In this document: positions 1 to 9,538 of the stretch, one piece after another
Numbering within the stretch: the first letter of the stretch is position 1
Layout: the number at the start of each line of letters is the position of its first letter
From: an uncultured Clostridia bacterium
Lineage (GTDB): Bacteria; Bacillota; Clostridia; Oscillospirales; Ruminococcaceae
Reading direction: 5' to 3'
Length of the DNA stretch: 36,220 nucleotides
Assembly (NCBI GenBank): GCA_945921635.1
Contig: CAMEKZ010000004.1
Coordinates: 1 to 36,220, forward strand
Position numbers and translations under genes: made by a program
Notes under the pieces: generated by a model
Databases searched by the model: none
Seen by the model: only the letters and a program-made list of their open reading frames with translations
What the model was told of the DNA's origin: nothing

Positions 1-2
1 TG

Positions 3-962
3 CTCGGAAACGGAAATGTGACCTGCGAGGTAGAAAATGCTCTTGAATATGACGGCGGCACTCTGGAGCTGCCCTGCACAGTAAAATATGACTGCGGGAC
101 AAAAGAGACGCCCGAGTCGATGTCAACCGGCTGTCTTATCGCAATAAACGGCGTACTGCAAAAATTATCCTGCGGTGAGCAGAAGGACACATATATGTAC
201 ATAGAGACCTTTTCTCCCGAGGATGATATATCTACAGACAGTCAGTACAGAGCGCAAAAGCAATTTACGCTGAGCTTCGAGCCACAGATAAATGAAGCAG
301 ACAAGGAGCTGACAAAGCTGCAGCTTACCGTTATTACCATCGATAATCCTCTTTTCAGGCTGGAGCCTGAATGGCCCTTTGCTTATCTGGTACACATAGC
401 AGGCACAAGTTCTGTTCATACAATTACACTGAATTCTCCGATAACTAAATACACCGAGGATAAGATTTCCGGTGACGGTTTTACCGAGCTTGAGCTTACC
501 AAAGAAGTGGCTAAAGAATATTCAACTATGGTCAATATTGCTTCAAGAAACCTGGCAGGAAATACCGCTCCATTTGTAAATGTTGACGCAGATGGTTATT
601 CGAGCTTCTGCTTTGACGAAAACGGAAAGCTGAATTTAGGCTTTATCACATCGGTGTGTGACGACTCCGAACTGAGTTATCAGTTTATGGCGCAAGGCCG
701 GTATCTTGTGTCTATGTTTGTAAACGGCAGTCCGCACCCCTTCCCTGACGGAAGTATGTATAAAAGCGTAGATATGGTGCCGGGCAAGCTGTATGTATAC
801 AAGGCGGAGGACTTTTCGGGGATACTCAGCGAATGTGACACGATAGTCTTTTTGCCGGTAGCCTGTCTGCGTGATGACGGCAAGAGGATAATGACTGATA
901 CCGTTATGGCTCATGCTATATTGCCGAAGGATAAAGAGGGGTTTGAAACACCGGAGCATTGA
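3..962 (+). CDS. hypothetical protein, 5' truncated by the window edge
   Basis: Frame is open to the window start (LGNGNVTCEVENALEYDGG...); no family recognised; the listed GTG at 18 is probably internal. Confidence 0.6.
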   Translation, partial: LGNGNVTCEVENALEYDGGTLELPCTVKYDCGTKETPESMSTGCLIAINGVLQKLSCGEQKDTYMYIETFSPEDDISTDSQYRAQKQFTLSFEPQINEADKELTKLQLTVITIDNPLFRLEPEWPFAYLVHIAGTSSVHTITLNSPITKYTEDKISGDGFTELELTKEVAKEYSTMVNIASRNLAGNTAPFVNVDADGYSSFCFDENGKLNLGFITSVCDDSELSYQFMAQGRYLVSMFVNGSPHPFPDGSMYKSVDMVPGKLYVYKAEDFSGILSECDTIVFLPVACLRDDGKRIMTDTVMAHAILPKDKEGFETPEH

Positions 963-1003
963 TTTTGCTCGGATATTTTACAGAATTTATAATAGGAGTT
1001 TAT

Positions 1004-1867
1004 ATGGAACTTATACTTAAAGGAATAACAAAATCGTATACCAAAGGCAAAAAGCGCAAAAACGCGCTTGAGGACTTCACGCTCACCCTCACCGAGGGAG
1101 TGTACGGACTGCTCGGTCCCAACGGCGCGGGTAAATCCACGCTTATAAACATTATCACAGGGATAATCGGCAAAGACAGCGGAAGCATAGCGTTTTCCGA
1201 TGGCGAGGACAACAGCTTTTTGTCACACCTCGGCTTTATGCCGCAAGGCATGGACTTTTACCGCAACTTCACAGCAAAGGACTACATAAAGTACATCATG
1301 GCGCTGAAAAAATACTCTCCCGACAATGCGGACGAGTATGCGTTATCGGTGCTTGACCGTGTAAATCTGCGCTCGGACGCAGATAAGAAAATCGGCGCGT
1401 TTTCGGGCGGAATGAAGCAAAGGCTCGGCATAGCGCAGGCGATAGTCGGCGAGCCTAAGGTGCTTATTTTTGACGAGCCGACCGCAGGACTTGACGCAAA
1501 GGAGCGTATTCGTTTCAGAAATGTTATAAGCTCCCTTGCCGCAGATAAGATAGTCATACTTGCTACGCATATAGTTACCGATATAGCTTATGTAGCGAAA
1601 ACCGTCGTGCTTATGAACAATGGTAAAATCATTAAAACAGGCACGCAGGAAGAGCTGTGCTCTGATATTTCCGGCAAGGTGTGGGAGATAACCTCCGAGA
1701 GCGACAAGGTGATGGACTATATGAGCCGTATGCGCGTATCAAATGCGGTATCTGACGGCAGTAAGTACACTTTACGCATAGTGTCGGACAATCCGCCAAA
1801 GCAGGATGCGGCGGCTGTACAGCCCACGCTTGAAGATGTGTGTATTTATTATTTCGGGGATATGTAA
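1004..1867 (+). CDS. ABC transporter ATP-binding protein
   Basis: Walker A LLGPNGAGKST, signature FSGGMKQRLGIAQAIVGEP, Walker B VLIFDEPTAGLD; ATG at 1004 preceded by AGGAG. Confidence 0.95.
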   Translation: MELILKGITKSYTKGKKRKNALEDFTLTLTEGVYGLLGPNGAGKSTLINIITGIIGKDSGSIAFSDGEDNSFLSHLGFMPQGMDFYRNFTAKDYIKYIMALKKYSPDNADEYALSVLDRVNLRSDADKKIGAFSGGMKQRLGIAQAIVGEPKVLIFDEPTAGLDAKERIRFRNVISSLAADKIVILATHIVTDIAYVAKTVVLMNNGKIIKTGTQEELCSDISGKVWEITSESDKVMDYMSRMRVSNAVSDGSKYTLRIVSDNPPKQDAAAVQPTLEDVCIYYFGDM

Positions 1868-1869
1868 GC

Positions 1870-3060
1870 ATGGGGAAATTGTTCTTTTATGAGATAAAGA
1901 AAAATGTACTGCGACTGCCGGTATTGCTTTTGTTTGCGGCGCTTATGCTTGTAAACCTGTACAAGCACGGCGAAACCGTGCAGTACTACGGAGATGGCTC
2001 TTATCTTCCAGACGGACTTATGTACAGCATTTACGGGGACTATAAGGGAGAAATCACCGATGAGAAAATACAGCGGATAGCAGCATACAAAAGCGAAATG
2101 GAGTCTATTATCAATTCACCTGACTTTGATTTTCCCAAAACGTCCGATGACAGATATTACACCGGGTTTGCTTACGGCGACAACAACATGGCGGAAAATG
2201 TCATAAAAGAAATAAGGTACGCGCGGGAATACATAAACAATATCATTCTGCTCAGAGAAAAGGCGCAGACCGCTATTGCGTTTTATGAGGGCAAAAACGA
2301 CTATAAAGTTAGAGAGGCGCAGCAAATCGAGCTTCTGTACGGAAACCGCCATATAGATGCATACGGAAGTTACGGGGCGTATTCGTTGTACTTTGACTAT
2401 GAATTTTCGACCTTTATTTCGATGATTATGGTTCTGTTTGTATTTGCGCCCGCTTTTTCAAAGCAGAAGGCTATCGGAGACGACAAGATTATACGCTCCT
2501 GCGGAAAGGCGAAAAGCGTGTTTATGGCAAAGCACCTGTGTATGTATACCTTCTGCGCCGCTGTTACGCTGATAATGACCCTTGCGGATATTCTGTCCTT
2601 CGGCAGTCGGTACGGACTTGAATTTATAGAACAGCCGATATACGCGATAAACAGCTTTACTTTTGCGCCGCTTGACATAAGCATATTCACAGCCGCGCTG
2701 ATTGCGGCGCTTATGCGGTTTTTGCTTACCGTGCTTATCGGCGAAATCGTACTGCTTATATCCTCGACGCAGAAAAATGTCGGCATATCGTATACCATAA
2801 GCTTTTGCACGATTGGCGCGATGATTTATCTGCATGGCTCTCTGCCCTCGGATTTTTCACCGTTTTCGATGATAAGCATGAGCAATTTTCTAACCGAGGC
2901 AAGGTTTGTGAATGTGCTGGGTTTCCCTGTGCTTAATATAATCTTTCTGCCGATACTCACATTACTGCTCTGCGTGGCGGTAAATCTTGTCTGCCGTGCC
3001 GTTTCGTGTCCAAGACGCACAGTGCGGCTTGCGGAGAAAGCGAGAGGCGGTGCGGTATGA
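1870..3060 (+). CDS. ABC-2 type transporter permease-like membrane protein
   Basis: Multiple hydrophobic segments, directly downstream of the ATPase; ATG at 1870. Confidence 0.8.
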   Translation: MGKLFFYEIKKNVLRLPVLLLFAALMLVNLYKHGETVQYYGDGSYLPDGLMYSIYGDYKGEITDEKIQRIAAYKSEMESIINSPDFDFPKTSDDRYYTGFAYGDNNMAENVIKEIRYAREYINNIILLREKAQTAIAFYEGKNDYKVREAQQIELLYGNRHIDAYGSYGAYSLYFDYEFSTFISMIMVLFVFAPAFSKQKAIGDDKIIRSCGKAKSVFMAKHLCMYTFCAAVTLIMTLADILSFGSRYGLEFIEQPIYAINSFTFAPLDISIFTAALIAALMRFLLTVLIGEIVLLISSTQKNVGISYTISFCTIGAMIYLHGSLPSDFSPFSMISMSNFLTEARFVNVLGFPVLNIIFLPILTLLLCVAVNLVCRAVSCPRRTVRLAEKARGGAV

Positions 3061-4931
3061 AGATATTCTTATATGAGCTTAAAAAGGTGCTGATAAAGCA
3101 GTATGCGATAATTATCCTCGCCGCAGTAGTCATAGTAAGGCTGTTATCCTCTCTGCCGCTTGCAAAGCAGACCTACGGCTTTGACACCGCAAAGGAGCGC
3201 GAGGCTTACTTTGAACTTATAAATCATTTTGTAGGTGAAGTGACAGAAGAAAAAATCACCCTTGCAGACGAGCTTGAACAACAGCTGAAATCGGCACAGG
3301 ACAAATATGACGAGCTTCGGGAAAAGCACTGGAATAAAGAGATAGCGGACGCCGATTATTACGAGCAGATAAAAGAGTGCGAGCAAACGCTCAGCATCAA
3401 GAAACAGATCGAAAAAACCGTTGAGCAGGTACGGCAGGCGGAGGAAAGACAGAGCGACATCCTCCCTGTGAGCTAAGTACCGATAGTGTGCGAGGCGTCG
3501 GCAGATTATCTTTTTGTGCTGGCTATCTGCCTTATCTGCGCACTCAGCGTGATTACCGAGCATACAAGCAAGACAAGATATATCCTGCATACCACGCCCG
3601 CAGGACAGTCACGCAGTATGGCGGCAAAGACGGCGGTACTGCTGCTGACGGTGGGTGTGACCTCTGTTTTGCTCTCTGTTGTCGAGGGATACTGCCTTTC
3701 ACAGCAGCTGCCTTATGAATACTGGAGCTGTTCGGCGAGCGGTATCGAGATACTCACAAACTGCACGGCAGAGCTTACTATAGGCGGACTGTTTATATCG
3801 GCGCAGCTGATAAAGCTTGTGGGTAGCATTTTTACCGCCTCGCTCACCATTCTTATCTCCGAGCTGTTTAAAAGCTATACGGCGAGCGTATTTTCGCTTG
3901 TCACAGTGCAGATAATTGTTGATTATGTAGGAAAGCGCACAAATCTCGCCTACCTTCTTCCTACCGGCGCTATGCGCGGCTATGGCTATTTTTACGGTAA
4001 TGTCATACCTACACAGACAAATCATTTTATGGAGTTTTCGGGAGTGCCGATGTGGTACACGATAACGCTTGTCTGCGGTATGCTGATTGTTTCGGTGGCG
4101 GCGTGTGCGGTTACGATTCTTTCCTGCAAAAACAGGCTGAAAAGAAAAAGGAAAAACGGTCACAAAGCGGCTCTGTTATCGGCTCTGTGCGTAATGGCTA
4201 TGCTGTTTTTATGCTCGTGCAGTACCGCAAAGCGCTACGACCCGAGCGACACGATGAAGCTTGTAGGCGGCACATATACTGTAATCGGGGATTATAACAT
4301 TCCATTTTCCGATGGGCTGAAAACAAGCAGATATGAGATTATTCTTGATACAAATCCGGCGGGCGGATTTTCTATTGCGCTAAAAGACCGTGAAAGCGGA
4401 GAAGCGCTGGATATTCCGCAAAGCTATTTTTCGGAAGAAACGTTTATACATTGCTTTGTGACCGAGCATTACATACTTGTTGAGTATTGTACGGCTGACG
4501 GCGTTGAGGCGCTGAGGTATTATGACCTGCTCGACTTTTCAACCGATACGGTAATCGAAAAAACAAGTGGCATGGAGAAAAAACTGTTCGGCCTTACCTT
4601 TAAAGACAGCGAGAGCGTATTTGATATAACCACGACGATTTTCACCGATGACCGTGACTTTTTCTTTGCCACAGACGGCGGAGTGTACAAGGTCGGCATA
4701 AACGGCAGTGCATCGCTGATAATCGACGAGACAGTAAACAACGGACTTGTCTTTGACGCCGACAGCATCTATTTTATCAGCGAAAAGGACAGCATAAAGC
4801 GCTATGATTTTTCTACCGGAATGCTGAGCGAAATAGCAAGCGGAGAGAGGATAATACCGTGGTCGCTCTGGGGAGATGAGGAGTATCTGTACTATACCTG
4901 CGAGGACGGGGAGAAGAGGATAGCGAAATAA
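3057..4931 (+). pseudogene. Second ABC permease, interrupted by one in-frame TAA (3474-3476); C-terminal part carries a lipobox-like/beta-propeller-like extension
   Basis: ORFs 3057-3476 and 3486-4931 are in the same frame (both start positions divisible by 3), separated by one TAA: ...LPVS*VPIVCEASADYLF...; ATGA overlap with the upstream permease. Confidence 0.7.
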
Positions 4932-5072
4932 GAGTAAAAAGAAATTAAGTAAGCTATTTTATCGATAGAAGAAACAGAACTTAACAACTATAGGTTGTAA
5001 TATAGACTCGTTTCAAACAGTTTGGTTGTTAAAACCTGAAAGGCAATTACAAATAACAATTTTTAAGGAATT

Positions 5073-5111
5073 ACTCCGGCAGAAGAAATTGTACTCTTTC
5101 TCTGCCGGAGT
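5073..5111 (+). terminator. Rho-independent terminator after the ABC operon
   Basis: actccggcagaagaaa ... ctttctctgccggagt followed by TTTTT. Confidence 0.8.
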
Positions 5112-5278
5112 TTTTATGCGTTTTATCGTAAAATAATCGAAGAAATTATGCGAAAAAGTGATTTTGGATAAGAAAAGTCCGTTTTAACGGACACCTGCTA
5201 TGCTATAATCATCATAAAGAAGACCGTTAATTGCCAAAGTGAAGGTCACATTTTTAATGAAAAAATCAGTAAATAGCG

Positions 5279-5496
5279 GAAGTTCACCTTGACAAAAAGC
5301 GAAATGCAATAGATATTTTTAGATTTTCGGAGCCTGGAGGGAAGTCACCGCCGAAGGCGGCTCGACCTTGACGGGTTGTTGATGAAAATGCTATAATGAT
5401 CGACCTAAGGCAAGGAAAAGAATAGATATTTCTGAGTTTCCGTCGCCTTTAGGTAAAAAGCAGCATTTTCATCAGCGTTCAGTCAAGGTTGACTTC
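5279..5496. repeat. Nested inverted-repeat element with promoter-like motifs
   Basis: gaagttcaccttgac (5279-5293) / gtcaaggttgacttc (5482-5496); tcgaccttgacgggttgttgatgaaaatgct (5362-5392) / agcattttcatcagcgttcagtcaaggttga (5462-5492); inner acctaaggcaaggaaa / tttccgtcgcctttaggt. Confidence 0.6.
5368..5397 (+). promoter_or_regulatory. Candidate sigma-A promoter, TTGACG-18-TATAAT with extended TG
   Basis: TTGACG 5368-5373, TGCTATAAT 5389-5397. Confidence 0.5.
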
Positions 5497-5572
5497 GAAC
5501 TATGCTAACTTCACTTTGTCATTTAAGCATCATAAAGAAGAAACAACAAGTTCAGCTAAGGAGGACAAAACA

Positions 5573-5758
5573 ATGTTTTTTGTAATTATGGTTATAGTTT
5601 TTATTATTATCTGCATTAAGAATGCCTGTGAGCCTACGCTTCCTGCTTCATATCATAACAACTGGAAGCTCGAAGCCGAGGACTCGCAAAAAGTAAGAGA
5701 AGGCAAAATGACGCAAAGAGAGTTTATAAGAAATATGAACAACGGGAAATACAGGTAA
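5573..5758 (+). CDS. small single-pass membrane protein (61 aa)
   Basis: Strong RBS AAGGAGG upstream of ATG 5573; MFFVIMVIVFIIICIKN hydrophobic N-terminus then a charged tail. Confidence 0.55.
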   Translation: MFFVIMVIVFIIICIKNACEPTLPASYHNNWKLEAEDSQKVREGKMTQREFIRNMNNGKYR

Positions 5759-5871
5759 CGGGCAAAACAACATTAGGCGAAGAACTGCACACCGTACCGA
5801 TTTTCGGAGTCTGAATATCGAACCGTGTAAATGCCAATAATATCCACAAATAAAAAGTGGAGGAATGAGGC

Positions 5872-6075
5872 ATGAAAAGAACACACGGACTTAACGAAAA
5901 AGAAATGGAACTGGTAAAGCTGCTTATGGCTGACTGCCGTACAACAGGTGATATTCAGGATAAGCTCAAGCGACTGTTTGCAGGAACAATTGAGCATATG
6001 CTTGAGGCGGAAATGGACGAACATCTCGGATATGAGAAGAATTCCGTTGCCGGCAACAACTCTGAAAATAGTCGC
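5872..6075 (+). pseudogene. IS256-family (mutator) transposase N-terminal remnant
   Basis: LMADCRTTGDIQDKLKRLFAGTIEHMLEAEMDEHLGYEKN...GNNSENSRK matches the IS256-type N-terminus, then similarity is lost; the catalytic core is absent. Confidence 0.8.
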
Positions 6076-6154
6076 AAACACGATGTTTGCACAGTTGCCC
6101 CCAAGTGCGGCATGGACGCCGCACAATTAACGGCTGCCGCCTTTGCCGCTTATA

Positions 6155-6397
6155 TCATTCACTTACAATAAACCGTTCGATTTTCCCAATAGCATCAGCT
6201 ATTTCGTTTTCATCTTCCGAGATGATTCTTAGCTCAAGCGGCTTGCTTAAATCCAGGCTGAATATGCCCATTATCGACTTTGCGTCAATAATATATCTGT
6301 CCGCGGCTATGTCGATGTCACAGCCGCAGGAGCTGATTGCGCTCACAAAATCCTTGACTTCCTTCACCGACGGCAGCTTTATTATTACTTTAGTCAT
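6155..6397 (-). CDS. HPr-family-like protein lacking the His15 motif
   Basis: 80 aa; KSIMGIFSLDL resembles the HPr Ser46 region; no GxHARPA motif; overlaps the pfkB-type kinase by 8 nt. Confidence 0.7.
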   Translation of the reverse strand: MTKVIIKLPSVKEVKDFVSAISSCGCDIDIAADRYIIDAKSIMGIFSLDLSKPLELRIISEDENEIADAIGKIERFIVSE

Positions 6398-7361
6398 TTC
6401 TGCTCCTCCTCATTCTATCAATTATTTCCTCGGGCTGCGGCATTACCCTGAGCGCACCCTTGCGTTCGGTAACAACTGCCGCCGCCGCATTAGCAAAGCT
6501 AAGCATATCAGAAAGCTCCTGCTGTGAGTAATCCCTTAACCCGTATTCCAGCACCTTTGAAAGTATCGCTCCGCAGAAGGTATCTCCTGCGCCCGTGGTT
6601 TCTATTGTTTTTGCAGGAGCAGCCGGAACGTAAGCGCTGTTTTCTCCAGAATATGCACGGCTTCCGTTTTTACCCAGCGATAAAAGCAGCAGCCTGATAT
6701 TTCCGAACCTACTGCGCAGCTTTTCTACCGCGCGGTCATAGTCCTGCTCACCTGTAAACCACTGTATCTCATTGTCAGATATTTTGAGAATATCACAATT
6801 AGCTATTCCGTACTCAATTTTCTCTTTTGCCTTGTCAAGACTATTCCAGAGATTTTCTCGTAAATTCGGGTCAAACGAGATTATCAGACCGTTCTTTTTG
6901 GCGGAATTTACCGCTTTTTTTGTGGCAGCCTCGCATATCTCTCCCGTCATAGAAAGCGAACCGAAGTGGAAAATTCTGCTGTCGGCAATAAGCTGCTCGT
7001 TCACATCTGCCTCGCTCAGCATCATATCCGCACCGGGGTTCCTGTAAAACGAGAACTCACGGTCACCGCCCGGCAGCGTGTGTACAAAAGCAAGGGTAGT
7101 ATTAACCGCCTTGTCTGTCACCAGGCCGTCGGTGTTTATCCCGACTTCTTCAACTGCTTTTTTGAGCTGTCTGCCGAAAATATCATCGCCGATTTTGCCG
7201 ATAAAGGATGTCTTATAGCCCAGCTTATTCAGCATAGCAAGAACATTGCAGGGTGCGCCGCCGGGGTTTGCTTCCATAATGGGGTTGCCCTGCGGGCTTG
7301 TTCCGTTCTCGGTGAAATCTATCAGCAGCTCACCAAGCACGCAAACATCAAATCTGCTCAT
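6390..7361 (-). CDS. PfkB-family carbohydrate kinase (fructokinase-like)
   Basis: GELLIDFTENG, NPGGAPCNV, ETTGAGDTFCGAIL motifs. Confidence 0.9.
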   Translation of the reverse strand: MSRFDVCVLGELLIDFTENGTSPQGNPIMEANPGGAPCNVLAMLNKLGYKTSFIGKIGDDIFGRQLKKAVEEVGINTDGLVTDKAVNTTLAFVHTLPGGDREFSFYRNPGADMMLSEADVNEQLIADSRIFHFGSLSMTGEICEAATKKAVNSAKKNGLIISFDPNLRENLWNSLDKAKEKIEYGIANCDILKISDNEIQWFTGEQDYDRAVEKLRSRFGNIRLLLLSLGKNGSRAYSGENSAYVPAAPAKTIETTGAGDTFCGAILSKVLEYGLRDYSQQELSDMLSFANAAAAVVTERKGALRVMPQPEEIIDRMRRSRND

Positions 7362-7363
7362 AA

Positions 7364-8637
7364 TCAACCCTCCGTATCGTCCATAACATACAGCTCGGCA
7401 TTTCCGACAACCTTGCGTGACAGGCCGTAAACTGCATTTGTGATGACATACTCGCCACCGTTCACGAAAACCTCTATCATATTTTCGTCAACATAAGCCT
7501 CTATTTCCGCATTGCCGTTTATCACAGGGGTTTCAGATATATTCTGCAGTTCCTCGTGATTTCTGATAACGGCGCTTCTATCTGTGATGATTCTGCCGTT
7601 TTCTTTACGGATAATATAGCCGCCTATGTCAAGCTGTTCGCCCTCGGAAAGGCCATATATATTCCGTTTGGCGAAGTCGTCTTTCGGGTGAATTTCGCCT
7701 GTATATTGGGGTGAGGACGGAAGAAAATGTGACCGTCTTTCACCTCACACACGCGGGGCATACTGAACATTCCTATTGTGTTATTGTCCATAGGCTCAGG
7801 CATTCGCAGCCATGCCACAACTATTCGTTTGCCGTCCTTGTCGGTGGTGCTTTGGGGCGCATACAGGTCAAGTCCGTAATCGAGGAACTGAAACTCACTG
7901 CTTATTTTCATAGAGCAGCTTTTCTCATCAAAATCAACCAACGTGCAGACCGCCTGATTTCCGTACTTTGTTCCCATAGGCGAAAAAATCAGCACATCAG
8001 AACCGTCAACACGGAAATAATCGGGACATTCCCACATCCAACCGAAGCCATCGGCGGTGGCATAATTCACATAGTCCCAATGAATAAGGTCGGCGCTTCT
8101 ATAAAACAACAGCCTGCCCTTTTTATCCGCTGTGCTTCCGATAACCACATAATAATTTCCGTCGTTTCCACGCCAAACCTTCGGGTCACGGGTGTGATTT
8201 TTATCTCCGATTTTTGTATCGGTGATAGGCGGTATAACCGTAGTTTTTCCCACAAAATTATCGAAGCTGTAACCGTCCGCAGACGAGATGTGGAGCTGTG
8301 CCGCGGTGAATTTATCATCCAGACAGCAGTTGGTGTTCTCCGGGTCGGGCACATCGTATCGTACACCTGTATAAAGCAGGTGCATAGCCCCATCCTTTTC
8401 TATTGCGCTACCCGAAAAGCAGCCGTCCATATCGTCTGTTTTGGTGGGGAAAAGCGCTATGTCAAGGTGCTTCCAGTTCATAAGGTCGCTGCTTACAGCG
8501 TGACCCCAGTGCATTCTTCCCCACCTCGGAGCGTATGGGAAATTCTGATAGAAAAGGTGGTATTCACCGTTGTAGTAAATGAATCCGTTCGGGTCGTTTA
8601 TCCAGCCCCTTGGCGCTTTTAGGTGTATTTCTTTCAT
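7364..8637 (-). pseudogene. Glycoside hydrolase family 32 (sucrose-6-phosphate hydrolase/fructanase-like), frameshifted
   Basis: WINDPNGFIYYNGEYHLFYQ, RDPKVW and MWECPDYF motifs. ORF from 8637 stops at 7624, but a second frame from 7696 reads GEIHPKDDFAKRNIYGLSEGEQLDIGGYIIRK...VNGGEYVITNAVYGLSRKVVGNAELYVMDDTEG* to 7364. Confidence 0.85.
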
Positions 8638-8650
8638 TTTGTTCTCCTCC

Positions 8651-9349
8651 TTAGAAAAGGCTTCCTCCGTTTGCCCATATAAACGGAGCGTAGTAGTAAA
8701 TAGTCGCTTCACCGACAGGGAAGGTCATATCCAGCGCATAGCCGTTTTTCTCCTCCATTATCGGTTTAAGCCGTTCAAGAATATCGAGAAATTCAGAGAA
8801 CGTCCACGGGTTTCCTGCTTCGGGGACTTCTATTCCTGCTTCACGAAGTATCGCTTTGTTGTAGTATAGTCCTACGCTGGACTCCATTGCTCCAAGCGCA
8901 TACAGCTTGTCATTGAACGTTCCCTGTTCGATTATGGAGTCAAGGTATATTCCCTTTTCCTCCTCGGTAAGCTCCGCAAGTGGCTGTATAATACCGTTTG
9001 CCGCATACGCCGCAACATTCGGGCCGTCTACCGTGAGGACATCGGGAAGATTTCCCGAAAGCACCGAGGCGTTCACCTTGTCGGAATATCCGCCGCCGCT
9101 GTCGTTTCGGGGAATAAACTCCACATCGGCGAAATATTTTCCGTTGTAATGCTCGTTGAAGCTGTTGACCGATTTGAGATAAGCCTGTCCCTCTGGAGTT
9201 TCTTCGATAATATGTACCCACAGGCTAAGGTACTGCTCGCCCTCGTCATAGCCCTCTATATCCCCGGGGCTGACTGTTCGGCTGCACCCGGGCAGCATAG
9301 TCATACAGACAGCCGCCGATGCCGCCAAAATGCTCACGACTTTTTTCAT
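8651..9349 (-). pseudogene. Extracellular (sugar) solute-binding lipoprotein, C-terminally truncated (about 232 aa)
   Basis: Signal plus lipobox MLPGCSR; SBP-like motifs through WANGGSLF, then a stop overlapping the GH32 RBS; family-1 SBPs are normally about twice this length. Confidence 0.75.
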
Positions 9350-9385
9350 TGCAACCACCCTTTCCTTATATGATTGAACGTTTTC

Positions 9386-9407
9386 GTAACCGGTAAAGTA
9401 ACCGGTT
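9386..9407. promoter_or_regulatory. Candidate LacI-family operator site 1
   Basis: gtaaccggtaaagtaaccggtt; exact reverse complement of site 2; just downstream of the SBP promoter. Confidence 0.7.
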
Positions 9408-9420
9408 ACTTTATGTCTTT

Positions 9421-9449
9421 ATAATACATCTTTACAGAGCTGTTGTCAA
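9421..9449 (-). promoter_or_regulatory. Sigma-A promoter of the sugar operon
   Basis: TTGACA (9449-9444) - 17 - TATTAT (9426-9421) on the minus strand. Confidence 0.75.
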
Positions 9450-9512
9450 TAGCTTCAACACAAATTTATAAAAAGTCACAAAAAACTGCGTGGTTTTGGA
9501 GAATATGCACAA

Positions 9513-9534
9513 AACCGGTTACTTTACCGGTTAC
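9513..9534. promoter_or_regulatory. Candidate LacI-family operator site 2
   Basis: aaccggttactttaccggttac, immediately upstream of the regulator -35. Confidence 0.7.
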
Positions 9535-9538
9535 CCTA

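Noticed and set aside
7711-8622. 303-aa plus-strand ORF opposite GH32
   Set aside because: Antisense to clear GH32 coding motifs; no independent support.
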